A stretch of DNA of 64,000 nucleotides from Dietzia sp. NCCP-2495 (GCF_026011735.1 NZ_BRVN01000010.1:62001-126000); one strand, 5' to 3'; counted from the stretch's first letter, positions 37,090 through 46,307 are shown. The notes: generated by a model not told the origin, from the sequence alone. Program-made: numbers and translations.

Positions 37090-37844
37090 CGGTCGGCCCT
37101 CCCGGCGCGCGGTGTGCCGGTGGCGCTGCCCGTGGCGGTGCTGGCGGCCGCGGCGGTGCCGGTCGCGCTGCCCGCGCCGGTGGCCGCGGCGTGCGCCCCG
37201 GCGAGGAGGCGGTCGAGCGCCGGGTAGGCGGCCCGCTCCTCGCGGATGTGCGACAGGCGCAGGGCCCCGGCGACGGAGGTGGGCGTGATGCCGAGTTCCT
37301 CGGCGGCGGCGGCCTGGGTGGGGGAGCGGTCCACCGCGTCCACGGCCCGCCACTGCGCCTCGGTCCGCTCCAGCACGAGTCCGGCGACGAGGGTCCACAC
37401 GGCCTCGCAGTCGGCGGCCCACGCGGCGGCGGAGTCCCCGCCGGTGGCCTCGGCTGCGCTGTCTGGGGTCGTGTTGCCGGTGCCGCTGCCCTCGCCGGGG
37501 TCGGCCGGGACGCGGACCGCGACCGATCCGGTCAGGGACTTGGCCGCCTCCACGGCCTCACGCGCGGCCAGGTAGGCGGGCCCGCGGCCGGCTCGGGTGC
37601 CGGTGGAAAAGGAGTCGTCGTCGACCTCTCCCACGCCGACCCCGCAGTGCCACTCCCCGTCGCGCAGTGCGATGAGGAGTGCGGCGCGAACGGCGGCCGG
37701 GTCGTCGAGCAGGCCCTGCACCTCGTCGCCGGCCGTGCGCTCGAACGCGGCGACGCACGGGACCTCGGCGAGGGCCTCGAGCAGGCGGGGCACGCGGTCC
37801 CGGCTGGTGCGACTGTGTCGCTGGTCGATCGTCAGCACGTACAT
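37086..37844 (-). CDS. SatD-like protein with C-terminal helix-turn-helix
   Basis: The product is 252 aa. The N-terminal part MYVLTIDQRHSR..RD.V.RLLEAL resembles the SatD family (residues 1-100, including AGDEVQGLLDD), a fold of unknown biochemical role. A helix-turn-helix follows at about residues 180-205 (TQAAAAEELGITPTSVAGALR). The last 35 residues are an Ala/Thr/Gly repeat tail. ATG 37844 is preferred to an upstream in-frame start that lacks any support. It overlaps the membrane protein gene that follows. Confidence 0.6.
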   Translation of the reverse strand: MYVLTIDQRHSRTSRDRVPRLLEALAEVPCVAAFERTAGDEVQGLLDDPAAVRAALLIALRDGEWHCGVGVGEVDDDSFSTGTRAGRGPAYLAAREAVEAAKSLTGSVAVRVPADPGEGSGTGNTTPDSAAEATGGDSAAAWAADCEAVWTLVAGLVLERTEAQWRAVDAVDRSPTQAAAAEELGITPTSVAGALRLSHIREERAAYPALDRLLAGAHAAATGAGSATGTAAAASTATGSATGTPRAGRADR

Positions 37845-38015
37845 GAGGCGATGGTGCCACACTTCCCTGACATGAGGTGAATAAGACACATATTCAGAAA
37901 TGTGGCGATTTAGCCTCATTTGTCCGGATGTGGTGGAGGCGCCTCACGCCGCACCCGCCTCGCCGGCGGAGGCGGGACGGGGCGGGGCGGGCGCGGGTGC
38001 GCGGGGCCTCGAGCG

Positions 38016-39227
38016 TCAGTTGCTCATCGGGCGGCCGATGTCGGCCTTGGCCTTGCCGAAGGTCTCACGTTGCTGGCGGGCGTACACCTTGCGGCCCCAC
38101 GCCTCGAGTCGGGCGCGACCGAACGGCGTGCGGTAGCGCAGCGCATTGAGCCCTGCGATGTAGAAGTGCGCCCACGGCGGGCGGATCGGCAGGCCGAACT
38201 CCTTCATGGACTCGCGGCCGAGGAACACGGTGAGCATGCTCATCAGCCGCTCATAGGCGAACCATGCCTGGACGCGGGGGAGCGGGCCCGACCGGAACCG
38301 CTCGCAATGCGCCTTCACCAGTGCCTGCGTGAGCTCGGGGCCCGCCGGCGTGAGGTCGGCCTGGGCCTGCAGGATGTGGTAGTTGATGCGGTGACGCTCG
38401 CGCTCGCGCTCGACCAGCATGTCCTCGTCCACGCCCAGGAGCCAGCCGACATAGCGCCACACGTGCATGATGTCGGCCGAATCCTGCTTGGTGATCGGCA
38501 CGCCCATCGCGCGCGAGCCCAGCAGCACCACGGCATCGAAGAGGCCGAGCGTCGACGCGAGGTCGGTCTGGTTGATGGGCAGGCCCCACTGCTCGATGTC
38601 CCAGCGGGGCTCGATGGCGTGGTTCACCACGGCGTGCATCGCCCGGACGTGACCGGTCAGCCGCCACGACTCGCCGTGCGGGTTCAGTCCGTCGGGGATG
38701 GACAGGCTCATGGCCCAGTGCTGGGTCTCCGCCAGGCGACGCAGGGCCGTGTTGCCGGCCAGGCCGCCGGTCTGCACGAGCAGGTCGGCGGGACCGCCGA
38801 AGCGGTAGCCGCCGATGAGGGAGAGCTGGAGCAGGACGTCGGCCGCGTTCTGGCCGAGCCGGAGGTAGGCGCGCTGACCGCGCTCGATCCGCTCCCAGTC
38901 CACCCAGTCCGGGGTGGCCTCCAGGGTCTCGACGTACTCGAGGAGGACGGGCGGGACGTCGTCCCGCTTGCGCAGCTCGACCGAGCCGACCTCGAGCGCC
39001 TCGTTGAGCTGGCGGTGGGTGACCGCCCCGGGCTCACCCTTGCGCTTGCGCATGGCGGCGGCCAAGCGGGCTCCGAGCTCGTCCTTCTCCATGTACCCGC
39101 GGCCGATACGGTCCATCAACTCTTCGTCGAGGTCCTCGACCCTGGCCACGCGCTTGAGCGTGCGCCCCATGCGCTCTGAACGGTCGGGCGCCGCACGGTG
39201 TCGTCCGGGAAAAGTGGTGGTGGTCAT
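38016..39227 (-). CDS. Oxygenase MpaB-family (DUF2236) protein
   Basis: The product is 403 aa. The family signature is clear: WVDWERIERGQRAYLRLG, LSLIGGYRFGG, VQTGGLAGNTALRRLAET and the haem-site region GHVRAMHAVV with GLPINQTDLASTLGLFD and HVWRYVGWLLGVD. DUF2236 includes the rubber oxygenase Lcp and fungal MpaB', haem b proteins that cleave C=C bonds. There is no signal peptide, unlike secreted Lcp, so an intracellular substrate is likely. It is divergent from a TetR gene, with a dyad between. Confidence 0.8.
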   Translation of the reverse strand: MTTTTFPGRHRAAPDRSERMGRTLKRVARVEDLDEELMDRIGRGYMEKDELGARLAAAMRKRKGEPGAVTHRQLNEALEVGSVELRKRDDVPPVLLEYVETLEATPDWVDWERIERGQRAYLRLGQNAADVLLQLSLIGGYRFGGPADLLVQTGGLAGNTALRRLAETQHWAMSLSIPDGLNPHGESWRLTGHVRAMHAVVNHAIEPRWDIEQWGLPINQTDLASTLGLFDAVVLLGSRAMGVPITKQDSADIMHVWRYVGWLLGVDEDMLVERERERHRINYHILQAQADLTPAGPELTQALVKAHCERFRSGPLPRVQAWFAYERLMSMLTVFLGRESMKEFGLPIRPPWAHFYIAGLNALRYRTPFGRARLEAWGRKVYARQQRETFGKAKADIGRPMSN

Positions 39228-39242
39228 GGGTTCAACTATGAC

Positions 39243-39258
39243 GCGAGCATTTACTCGC
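39243..39258. promoter_or_regulatory. Candidate TetR operator between MpaB-like and tetR genes
   Basis: GCGAG, 6 nt (CATTTA), CTCGC: a perfect 5-bp inverted repeat, 15 nt from each start codon in a 46-nt divergent region. This is where the TetR protein would repress both genes. Confidence 0.6.
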
Positions 39259-39273
39259 ATACAATTCGCGTTT

Positions 39274-39870
39274 GTGAGAAAGGTTCCCCAGCAGGCCCGA
39301 TCCCGGGCGATGGTCGAGCGAATCATCGAGGCGGCTCGCATCGTGCTCGTGCGTGACGGCTACGAATCGTTCACCACCAACCGGGTGGCCGACGAGGCCG
39401 CGGTCAGTCCGGGCTCGCTGTACCAGTACTTCCCAGACAAATCGACGCTGGTCACGGTGGTCATGGACCGGTGGTCGACGGAGATCTCCGACCGGGTCGC
39501 GGCCTCCCTGGCGGCGGCCGGGCCGGTGGACGTCAACGACCCCGGCACCATCCGCGCGATCGCCGACGCTCTGCTCTCCGCGCTGGAGGCCGACGCCGGG
39601 CTCCTGCGCATCGTCTGGGAGGAGCTGCCGGCGGTGCGCCACCGGGCCGCACAGCACGCGCTCGAGACGCGGGTCCGCGAACTGCTCGCCGTCTACCTGA
39701 GCGCCGCGGGCGTCACCTCCGGTGATCCGAGGGCGCGGGCCTGGGTGATCGTCATGGCGGTGGAGAACGTGGCCGTGCGCTGGGTGCTGGACAGTCCCGC
39801 CATCAGCCGGGACGCACTGCTCGACGAGTTCAGCGCGCTGGCCGGCGGGTTCGGGGCACGACGACGCTGA
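39274..39870 (+). CDS. TetR-family regulator
   Basis: The product is 198 aa from GTG 39274. The DNA-binding domain is at about residues 9-57 with FTTNRVADEAAVSPGSLYQYFPDKSTLV. A helical effector domain follows. It is divergent from the MpaB-like oxygenase and separated by a short region with a dyad, so it most likely controls that gene. Confidence 0.88.
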   Translation: MRKVPQQARSRAMVERIIEAARIVLVRDGYESFTTNRVADEAAVSPGSLYQYFPDKSTLVTVVMDRWSTEISDRVAASLAAAGPVDVNDPGTIRAIADALLSALEADAGLLRIVWEELPAVRHRAAQHALETRVRELLAVYLSAAGVTSGDPRARAWVIVMAVENVAVRWVLDSPAISRDALLDEFSALAGGFGARRR

Positions 39871-39884
39871 GCGCGACCGCCGGG

Positions 39885-39913
39885 CGTGGCCGTGAGCGCG
39901 GCCACCGGCCACG
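39885..39913 (+). terminator. Hairpin after tetR
   Basis: CGTGGCCG at 39885-39892 and CGGCCACG at 39906-39913 are perfectly complementary around a 13-nt loop, 15 nt after the tetR stop. No U-tract. Confidence 0.5.
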
Positions 39914-40044
39914 GCCCTCGAGCGCGGCCGCGGCGTGTCGCAGCCGGGAGCGACCGGTGAGTGTCCGAGATCACCGCCCGCCGGCCCGGAATCCGGGGAG
40001 ACCCCGAGGCACGGCCGGGCCGGGCTCCGGCAGACTGAACTGCG

Positions 40045-40803
40045 ATGACCACTCGATCCCCACGCCTGAGCCGTGCCACCGCCGCGACTGCGGGACTGCT
40101 GGTGGCGGCGGTGTTGTCGTCGTCGTGCTCCTATGGACCCACCCGCGAGGCGCCACCGGCGATCCCACCCGGGATCCCGCCGGCGGCAGGCGCGCCCGTG
40201 CCGACCATCGACATCCACGCGCCCGGTCGCACGTCCGACCAGTTGCGGCCGTGGGCAGAGGGCATCAACCAGCCGATGGACATCCCCGTTGCCGCGCTCG
40301 CCGCCTACGGCAACGCCGCCGAGACCATGCGGCAGACGCAGCCCGAGTGCAATCTCGCCTGGACGACGCTGGCGGGGATCGGGCACGTGGAGACCCGGCA
40401 CGGTCGGTACCGGGGGGCGTCGCTGAATGACGACGGCTACGCGCTCCCACCGATCATCGGTATCAAACTCGACGGTTCCCCGGGATTCGCCGAGATCCCG
40501 GACACCGATGGTGGTGAGTGGGACGGCGACACCGAGCACGACCGCGCTGTGGGACCGATGCAGTTCATCCCCGAGTCGTGGCGCAAATACGGGCGCGACG
40601 CCAACGGCGACGGCCGGGCCGACCCCAACCAGATCGACGACGCCGCGATCGGGGCGGCCCGCCTGCTGTGCGCGACCGGCGGCGACCTGTCCGTGGCCGA
40701 AAACTGGCAGCGGGCGATCCTGGCCTACAACGCCTCGCAGGAATACGTCATGTCCGTGCGCGACGCGGCCGCGGCCTACTCGGTGGGGACCACGGCGCCG
40801 TAA
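40045..40803 (+). CDS. lpqU: LpqU-like lipoprotein, lytic transglycosylase B fold
   Basis: The product is 252 aa. A lipoprotein signal ends in LSSSC with Cys28 as the lipidation site, and a Pro-rich linker follows. The catalytic Glu116 is in GIGHVETRHGR, and AVGPMQFIPESWRKYG is the MltB-type motif. It should cleave peptidoglycan outside the membrane. The position before eno matches mycobacterial lpqU (Rv1022), although here accessory genes separate it from both mazG and eno. Confidence 0.88.
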   Translation: MTTRSPRLSRATAATAGLLVAAVLSSSCSYGPTREAPPAIPPGIPPAAGAPVPTIDIHAPGRTSDQLRPWAEGINQPMDIPVAALAAYGNAAETMRQTQPECNLAWTTLAGIGHVETRHGRYRGASLNDDGYALPPIIGIKLDGSPGFAEIPDTDGGEWDGDTEHDRAVGPMQFIPESWRKYGRDANGDGRADPNQIDDAAIGAARLLCATGGDLSVAENWQRAILAYNASQEYVMSVRDAAAAYSVGTTAP

Positions 40804-40886
40804 TCGATGTTCCGGCGCGGGGCTCGTGTGGGCTCCCCGGAACGCCGGGGACATCGGGCCGCGGGGCCGCCGGGGCAGATGACGGC

Positions 40887-41045
40887 TTATGAAATGGCAC
40901 CGACGTAAGGTGCGACCGAGTGGAACAGCGGGACGACGACGTGCCGTGTGAGCCACTTGGAACGGTCGCCCGAGCCCGCGGCTTCGAGCACCGGGTAGAG
41001 CGAGCCGGCGACGCCGATGATCACGCTTCCAGCGAAGTCCTGCAT
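40887..41045 (-). CDS. Small 52-aa protein, no signal peptide, unknown family
   Basis: ATG 41045 to TAA 40887 gives 52 codons with strongly GC-biased third positions. The product is mostly hydrophobic and Gly/Ser/Val-rich, with a basic patch in the middle (GDRSKWLTRH). A TGA lies two codons upstream, so ATG 41045 or an internal codon must be the start. The opposite-strand frame at 40920-41165 has no such coherence. The size, lack of signal and amphipathic mix recall the short Corynebacterium PorA/PorH-type proteins, but this is only an analogy. Confidence 0.5.
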   Translation of the reverse strand: MQDFAGSVIIGVAGSLYPVLEAAGSGDRSKWLTRHVVVPLFHSVAPYVGAIS

Positions 41046-41331
41046 CTGTCAGCCAATCCTGGAGGCTTCACCCGGGTGGCGCAGCGGGTGGCGTGGCTCA
41101 CGGGAGAGGGCGGGGCCGGTGGGGTCCATGATGGTGTGGCTCTAACCGGGTCGCCGCCGGAATAAATTTCGACGCCGCCACTGCGGGGTTCTTGGCGTTT
41201 CTCCGCAGTGACGGCGACACAAGGCGCAGCCTTGACGACATTTACGGGTCACGGCGGACGGGGACCGGCGCTAACCTTCAGGGTCGGCGGCGAAGGGTCG
41301 TCGACCCCAACGGCGGCGGGAGCTGACACAC
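41046..41331. other. Gap upstream of the ABC exporter
   Basis: This 286-nt stretch holds a 26-codon minus-strand frame (about 41131-41054) leading to the small gene, and a hairpin at 41174-41215. The ABC exporter start lies at 41332 with weak GGGAG upstream. No other feature is seen. Confidence 0.4.
41174..41215. repeat. Inverted repeat, possible terminator or regulatory hairpin
   Basis: GCCGCCACTGCGG (41174-41186) and CCGCAGTGACGGC (41203-41215) pair at 12 of 13 positions around a 16-nt loop. It lies 117 nt before the ABC exporter start. Confidence 0.6.
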
Positions 41332-43110
41332 ATGGCGGTATCCACAGCGACGCGCTCGACGCCCACGCGCGATGCGGAGCAAGCCACGCCCACCACGGCC
41401 GGCGGGCTGCTGTGGCGTGCGATCGGCCGGCGCTGGCGCCTCGTGGTCCCCGGCCTGCTCCTCATGACCCTGTGGCAGCTGTCCGAGGCCCTGGTGCCGA
41501 TCGCGATCGGCTGGATCGTCGACGCCGCGATCATCCCGCTCGACCGGCAGGCGATGCTGTGGTCGGTGGTGGGGCTCGTCGTGCTGTTCACGGTGCTCAG
41601 CTACAGCTATCGCTTCGGCGCGCGGATGAGCAACCGGGCGCTGAACGAGGAGGCCCACGACCTGCGCGTCGAGGCCACGCGCGTCCCGCTGGCCCGGCGC
41701 CGCGCGATGGAGGGGGCGAGTTCGGGCGGGGTGCTGTCGGTGTGTTCGGCCGACGCCGACGTGGCCGCGCTGATCTTCCGGCAGGTCGCTTTGGGCGGGT
41801 CGGCGGTGATCAGCATCGTGGCGATCTCGGTGTACCTGCTGTGGACCGACCTGATCGTGGGGTTGATCGTGCTGGTGGGGGTGCCATTGAGTCTGGTGCT
41901 GGTCGCCCTGCCGAGCCGGGCGATCTCGCGCCACAGCACTGCGCAGCAGGCCGCGATCGGTGAGGCGAGCAGCCGCGCGACCGACATCATGACCGGCCTG
42001 CGCGTCCTCAAGGCCGGCGGCGGCGAGCGCTGGGCGTCCGAGCAGTACCGCGTGGCCTCGCAGGGCGCGGCGCAGGCGGGCATCGTCACCGCCGAGCGCT
42101 CGGGGCGAGTCGCGGGGATCGGGTCGCTCGGCATGGCCGCGGTGCTGGTGATGGTCCTGGTGGCCGCCGGGTACCGGGTCGTGGCCGGTGAGATGGCGAT
42201 CGGCACGCTCGTCTCGGTGGTGGGCGTGGCGGTGTTCTTCGAGGAGCCGGTGCGAATGATCACCATGATGGTGAGCGTGTTCGCGCGCTCCCACGGCGCC
42301 GCGCAGCGCCTGGTGGACCTGCAGTCCTCTGCGCCGGTGGACCCCTCGGGAACCGAGGTGCCCGAGGGGACTCGTCTGGAGTTGCGTGAACTCCCGCTGC
42401 CGGACGGTCGCACGCTGGACCTGGAGGTGGCGCGAGGCGAGGTGGTGGCCCTGGTGGCCGAGCAGCCGTCCGCCGCCGACGCGGTGACCCTGGCGATCGC
42501 CGGCCACGGCGAGCACGCCGACGCGGTCCTGGTCGGTGGGCACCGCCGCAGTGACCTGGTGCCGGAGCTGGCGCGCCACCTGGTGGTGGCTCCGCATCGC
42601 GTCGATCTGTTCGTGGGGACGATCCGGTCCAACATCGCGCTGCGGCACGGCGGGGAGGACGACGACGACGCCCGCGGCGGCGCTGCTGTGGATCTTGGCG
42701 CTGTGGAGATCGACGACGACGTCATCACCGCCTCCGCCGTCGCCGAGATCGTGGAGCACCTGCCCGACGGGCTCGACCATGTGGTTCAGGAGGCCGGGCG
42801 AAATCTGTCGGGCGGTCAGCGGCAGCGGATCGCATTGGCTCGGGCCCTCCACGCCGACCCGGACGTGCTGGTGCTGCACGAGCCGACGAGCGCGGTCGAT
42901 GCCGTGACTGAGTGGGAGATCGCGCAGGCCGTGCGGGAGATGCGGACCCGCCGGCCGGGGCAGGCCACGCTGATCGTGTCGTCGTCGCCCCCATTCCTCA
43001 CGACGGCCGACAGGGTGGTCCACCTGCCCGCCCACGGTGAGCCGCGCACGGGGACCCACGCCGAGCTGCGCGCCGGCTCGGCCACCTACCGGACGGCGGT
43101 TGATCGATGA
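41332..43110 (+). CDS. ABC exporter subunit 1, degenerate NBD
   Basis: The product is 592 aa: six membrane helices (residues about 25-330) fused to one nucleotide-binding domain. The Walker A position reads VALVAEQPSAADAVT (about 373-387), without any GxxGxGK. The signature NLSGGQRQR (about 493) is intact, but Walker B is VLVLHEPTSAVD with His for the conserved Asp, and the H-loop reads VSSSPPF instead of xTHR. It can therefore only supply the signature to the composite site formed with the next subunit. The following gene overlaps by 4 nt (ATGA). Lipid, peptide and drug are possible substrates. Confidence 0.9.
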   Translation: MAVSTATRSTPTRDAEQATPTTAGGLLWRAIGRRWRLVVPGLLLMTLWQLSEALVPIAIGWIVDAAIIPLDRQAMLWSVVGLVVLFTVLSYSYRFGARMSNRALNEEAHDLRVEATRVPLARRRAMEGASSGGVLSVCSADADVAALIFRQVALGGSAVISIVAISVYLLWTDLIVGLIVLVGVPLSLVLVALPSRAISRHSTAQQAAIGEASSRATDIMTGLRVLKAGGGERWASEQYRVASQGAAQAGIVTAERSGRVAGIGSLGMAAVLVMVLVAAGYRVVAGEMAIGTLVSVVGVAVFFEEPVRMITMMVSVFARSHGAAQRLVDLQSSAPVDPSGTEVPEGTRLELRELPLPDGRTLDLEVARGEVVALVAEQPSAADAVTLAIAGHGEHADAVLVGGHRRSDLVPELARHLVVAPHRVDLFVGTIRSNIALRHGGEDDDDARGGAAVDLGAVEIDDDVITASAVAEIVEHLPDGLDHVVQEAGRNLSGGQRQRIALARALHADPDVLVLHEPTSAVDAVTEWEIAQAVREMRTRRPGQATLIVSSSPPFLTTADRVVHLPAHGEPRTGTHAELRAGSATYRTAVDR

Positions 43111-44870
43111 GCTCTACATCTGTACACGAGGCCCCGGCGGTCGCCGAGGCGCTGCCCCTGGCGAGCGCCCGCGAATCCCTGGCGGTGCTCTGGCCGCTGC
43201 TCCGGCAGCGTCGCGGATTCCTGCTGCTCGTGGGGCTGGCAGGGATGGTCGGCTCGGTGGCCGGGCTGGTGGCGCCGTGGGTGATCGGCTGGCTGGTCGA
43301 CGTCCTTCCCGACGCCGGGGACGGCACCGTGGTGCTGGTGGGAGCCGGGGCGATCGCGGTGGCCGGTGTCGTGGGCGCGCTGAGCACGTGGGCGGGGCAG
43401 ACCTGGCTCGCCCGGTTGACCGAGCCGACGGTGGCCCGGTTGCGGGAGATGGTGATGGACCGGTCGCTGCGGCTCGGGGCGGCGCAGATGGAGCGGACCG
43501 AGACGGGCGATCTGGTCTCCCGTGTGGCGGAGGACGCCCGCGAGATCAGCCAGGCCGCCACCACGGTGATCCCGCTGGTGGTGCAGTCGCTGTTCACGGT
43601 GGTCGTCTCCGGCGTGGGGCTGGTCGCCGTGGACTGGCGGCTGGGGCTGGTGGGGCTGGTGGCGCTGCCCATGTACTGGACGACGCTGCGCTGGTACCTG
43701 CCGCGGTCCGGCCCGATCTACGCCCAGGAGCGGGCCGCGTTCGGCACGCGGGCCAGCCGACTGCTCGGCGGGATCTCCGGCTCACGGACCCTGCACGCCT
43801 ACGATGCCCAGGACTCCGAGCTTGAGCGCATCACCGCCGCCTCCGGGCTGGCCCGTGACCTGTCGATTCGGGTGTTCTACTTCATCACCCGGGCCTTCAG
43901 TCGCAACAACCGCGCCGAGGCGACGGTGCTGGCACTGCTGCTGGTCGTGGGGTTCTTCCTCGTGGACGGGGGACAGATCACCGCCGGCGCCGTGACCACC
44001 GCCGCGCTGCTGTTCCACCGGCTGTTTAACCCCATCGGTGCTCTGGTGGGAATGGCCGACCAGGTCCAGTCGGCCGGCGCCTCGCTGGTGCGGATGGTCG
44101 GTGTGATCACCATGGACGTCCCCGAGCGGACGGCCGTACCGCGGCCTGGCCCGCTCGAGCTGTCCGGTGTCTCGCACTCCTACGGCGGGGAGATCCCCGC
44201 ACTGGTGGACATCGACCTCTCGCTCGCTCCCGGCGAGGTGGTGGCCGTGGTCGGCTCCACCGGCGCCGGCAAGAGCACGCTCGCGCTCGTAGCGGCCGGG
44301 TCGGTGGCACCGTCCCGCGGCGCCGTCCGCCTGGGCGGGGTACCGATCGCCGAGGTTGACCCGGTCGCGCTGCGCGAGCACATCACGATGGTCTCCCAGG
44401 AGGTGCACACCTTCGCCACGTCGATCGCCGAGAACGTGCGGGCACCCCGCCCCGAGGCCGGTGACGACGACGTGCGCGCCGCCCTGCGGACCGTCGGCGC
44501 TGACTGGGTGGACGACCTGCCCGACGGGATCGAGACCGTGGTGGGCGAGGGTGGACACCCACTCGATCCGATGCAGGCCCAGATGATCGCTCTTGCCCGG
44601 GTGGAGCTCGCCGACCCGGACGTGGTGATCCTCGACGAGGCCACCGCCGAGGCCGGTTCTGCCGGGGCCCGCCGTCTGGACACCGCGGCTGCCGCCGTGC
44701 TGCGCGGGCGCGCCGGGCTGGTGGTGGCGCACCGGCTGAGCCAGGCGGTCACGGCCGACCGTGTCCTCGTGATGGAGCGTGGGCGGATCGTGGAGTCCGG
44801 CACGCACGACGAGCTCCTGCAGGCCGGCGGCCGGTATGCCGAGCTCGGCCGCGCGTGGTTCGGGGGCTGA
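43107..44870 (+). CDS. ABC exporter subunit 2, catalytic NBD with altered signature
   Basis: The product is 587 aa with an N-terminal membrane domain and NBD. Walker A GSTGAGKST (about residue 383), Walker B VVILDEAT (506-513) with the catalytic Glu, and the H-loop VAHRLS are all intact. The signature is LDPMQAQ (about 485) in place of LSGGQ. Paired with subunit 1, one complete ATP site (this Walker A/B with the partner's LSGGQ) and one fully dead site result. ATG 43107 overlaps the upstream gene by 4 nt. Confidence 0.9.
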   Translation: MSSTSVHEAPAVAEALPLASARESLAVLWPLLRQRRGFLLLVGLAGMVGSVAGLVAPWVIGWLVDVLPDAGDGTVVLVGAGAIAVAGVVGALSTWAGQTWLARLTEPTVARLREMVMDRSLRLGAAQMERTETGDLVSRVAEDAREISQAATTVIPLVVQSLFTVVVSGVGLVAVDWRLGLVGLVALPMYWTTLRWYLPRSGPIYAQERAAFGTRASRLLGGISGSRTLHAYDAQDSELERITAASGLARDLSIRVFYFITRAFSRNNRAEATVLALLLVVGFFLVDGGQITAGAVTTAALLFHRLFNPIGALVGMADQVQSAGASLVRMVGVITMDVPERTAVPRPGPLELSGVSHSYGGEIPALVDIDLSLAPGEVVAVVGSTGAGKSTLALVAAGSVAPSRGAVRLGGVPIAEVDPVALREHITMVSQEVHTFATSIAENVRAPRPEAGDDDVRAALRTVGADWVDDLPDGIETVVGEGGHPLDPMQAQMIALARVELADPDVVILDEATAEAGSAGARRLDTAAAAVLRGRAGLVVAHRLSQAVTADRVLVMERGRIVESGTHDELLQAGGRYAELGRAWFGG

Positions 44871-45029
44871 GGCGGGGACCGGGGCCGAGGCGGGGACCGG
44901 TGGCTCCGGGTAGAGGCGAATCTCGCCAAATTACGCCCTAATTGAACTCGATTCATTTACCATGATGTGAGCTGTCCCACACACGGCGGCCCTGCCGGGC
45001 TGCCTCTCACGACGGAAGGCGGGTCCTTG

Positions 45030-46097
45030 ATGGCCAGCACGGCTACACACGCACCGACGACCGCAGGGCGGGACCGGGTCAATCGCGAGGTCCGACTCGT
45101 GCGTCACCCCGACGGTGCCCTCGCGGTGGACGATCTCGAGGTGGTGCCGGTCGACATGCCGGTCATGGCCCCGGGGAACGTCCTCATCCGCAACCTGCTC
45201 CTGTCGGTGGACGCGGCCACCCGCCTGCGGCTCGACCCCGTCTCGCCTCCCGGATATCTGCCCGCGCTCAAGCCGGGTGAGGCGCTCGCCGGGATGGTGG
45301 TGGGCGAGGTGGTCGAGTCCGACGTGCCCGGCTTCGAGCCCGGCGACCTGGTCCACCACGACCTCGGCTACCGCGACTACGCGCTGGTCGACCCCGGAAA
45401 CCAGGCACTCGGTGTTGCCGGGTCCCTGTCCAAGCTGGACCGTGAGCTCGGCCCTCCGGAGTTGCAGGTGGGCCTGCTCGGCATGACCGGGCTGACCGCA
45501 TGGGCGGGACTGTTCGAGGTGGCGTCGCTGAAGCCGGACGACGTGGTGTGGATCTCCGCCGCGGCGGGCGCGGTGGGCAGCGTCGCGGCGCAGGTGGCCA
45601 AGGCGTACGGCTGCACGGTGATCGGCAGCGCCGGGAGTGCGGAGAAGGTCGCCTACCTCACCGAGAAGCTGGGCCTGGACGGGGCGTTCAACTGGCGTGA
45701 CGGCCTGGACGAGTCGCTGGCCGAGCTCGCGCCGGACGGCATCGACGTGTACTTCGACAGTGTCGGCGGCGACCATCTTCGGGCCGCGCTCGCGCACCTG
45801 CGCCCGTACGGCCGGGTGGCGCTGTGCGGGGCCATTGCCGGCTATGACGGTCAGCCGCCGGTGGCCCCGGACAACCTCTTCGCCGCCACCACCAAGGACC
45901 TCAACCTGCGCGGGTTCCTCGCGGGCACCTTCGCCGACAAGCTGCCCGAGGCCCGGCGGCATCTGGCGGACCTGTGGGAGTCCGGCCGACTGACGCTGGA
46001 CCTCGCGCGGTACGAGGGGCTGGAGTCCGCGCCGGAGGCAGTGGTGGACATGCTCTCCGGGCGGACGACCGGAAAGTGTGTGGTGGCCCTGGCCTGA
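45030..46097 (+). CDS. NADP-dependent oxidoreductase, zinc-free MDR family (LTB4DH/YncB-like)
   Basis: The product is 355 aa. The segment SVDAATRLRLDPVSPPGYLPALKPGEALAG-type opening, the Rossmann motif SAAAGAVGSVAAQVAKAYGC and the downstream ALCGAIAGYDGQP match zinc-independent medium-chain reductases acting on alpha,beta-unsaturated ketones. No structural or catalytic zinc Cys set is seen. ATG 45030 follows GGAAGG; an ATG upstream would add 21 residues. The 159 nt before it contain an AT-rich patch near 44930-44965 that may be the promoter. Substrate unknown. Confidence 0.85.
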   Translation: MASTATHAPTTAGRDRVNREVRLVRHPDGALAVDDLEVVPVDMPVMAPGNVLIRNLLLSVDAATRLRLDPVSPPGYLPALKPGEALAGMVVGEVVESDVPGFEPGDLVHHDLGYRDYALVDPGNQALGVAGSLSKLDRELGPPELQVGLLGMTGLTAWAGLFEVASLKPDDVVWISAAAGAVGSVAAQVAKAYGCTVIGSAGSAEKVAYLTEKLGLDGAFNWRDGLDESLAELAPDGIDVYFDSVGGDHLRAALAHLRPYGRVALCGAIAGYDGQPPVAPDNLFAATTKDLNLRGFLAGTFADKLPEARRHLADLWESGRLTLDLARYEGLESAPEAVVDMLSGRTTGKCVVALA

Positions 46098-46307
46098 GCG
46101 GGTTTTCGTCCCGCTCGCCGCCTACCGCGCCGACCACGACTTGGGTCAGCGGCCGGAGGCTCTCGCGGGTGCCGCGCTGCCGGTCATCAGTTGACGTGAG
46201 CTTCGGGATGTGACGTGAGTAACGGCGTAGACGCGATCAGCGATTTATGAAGTGTCACAACCGCACTCGCGTGGTCCCTTGGCCGCGTTCGACAGGAGGA
46301 AATTCCC

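Noticed and set aside
40920-41165. 81-codon plus-strand frame between lpqU and the ABC exporter
   Set aside because: Weak codon bias and no homology-like features; the 52-codon minus-strand frame fits better.
41278-43059. 593-codon minus-strand frame opposite ABC subunit 1
   Set aside because: Antisense shadow rich in Arg/His/Gln; the plus-strand exporter has clear motifs.
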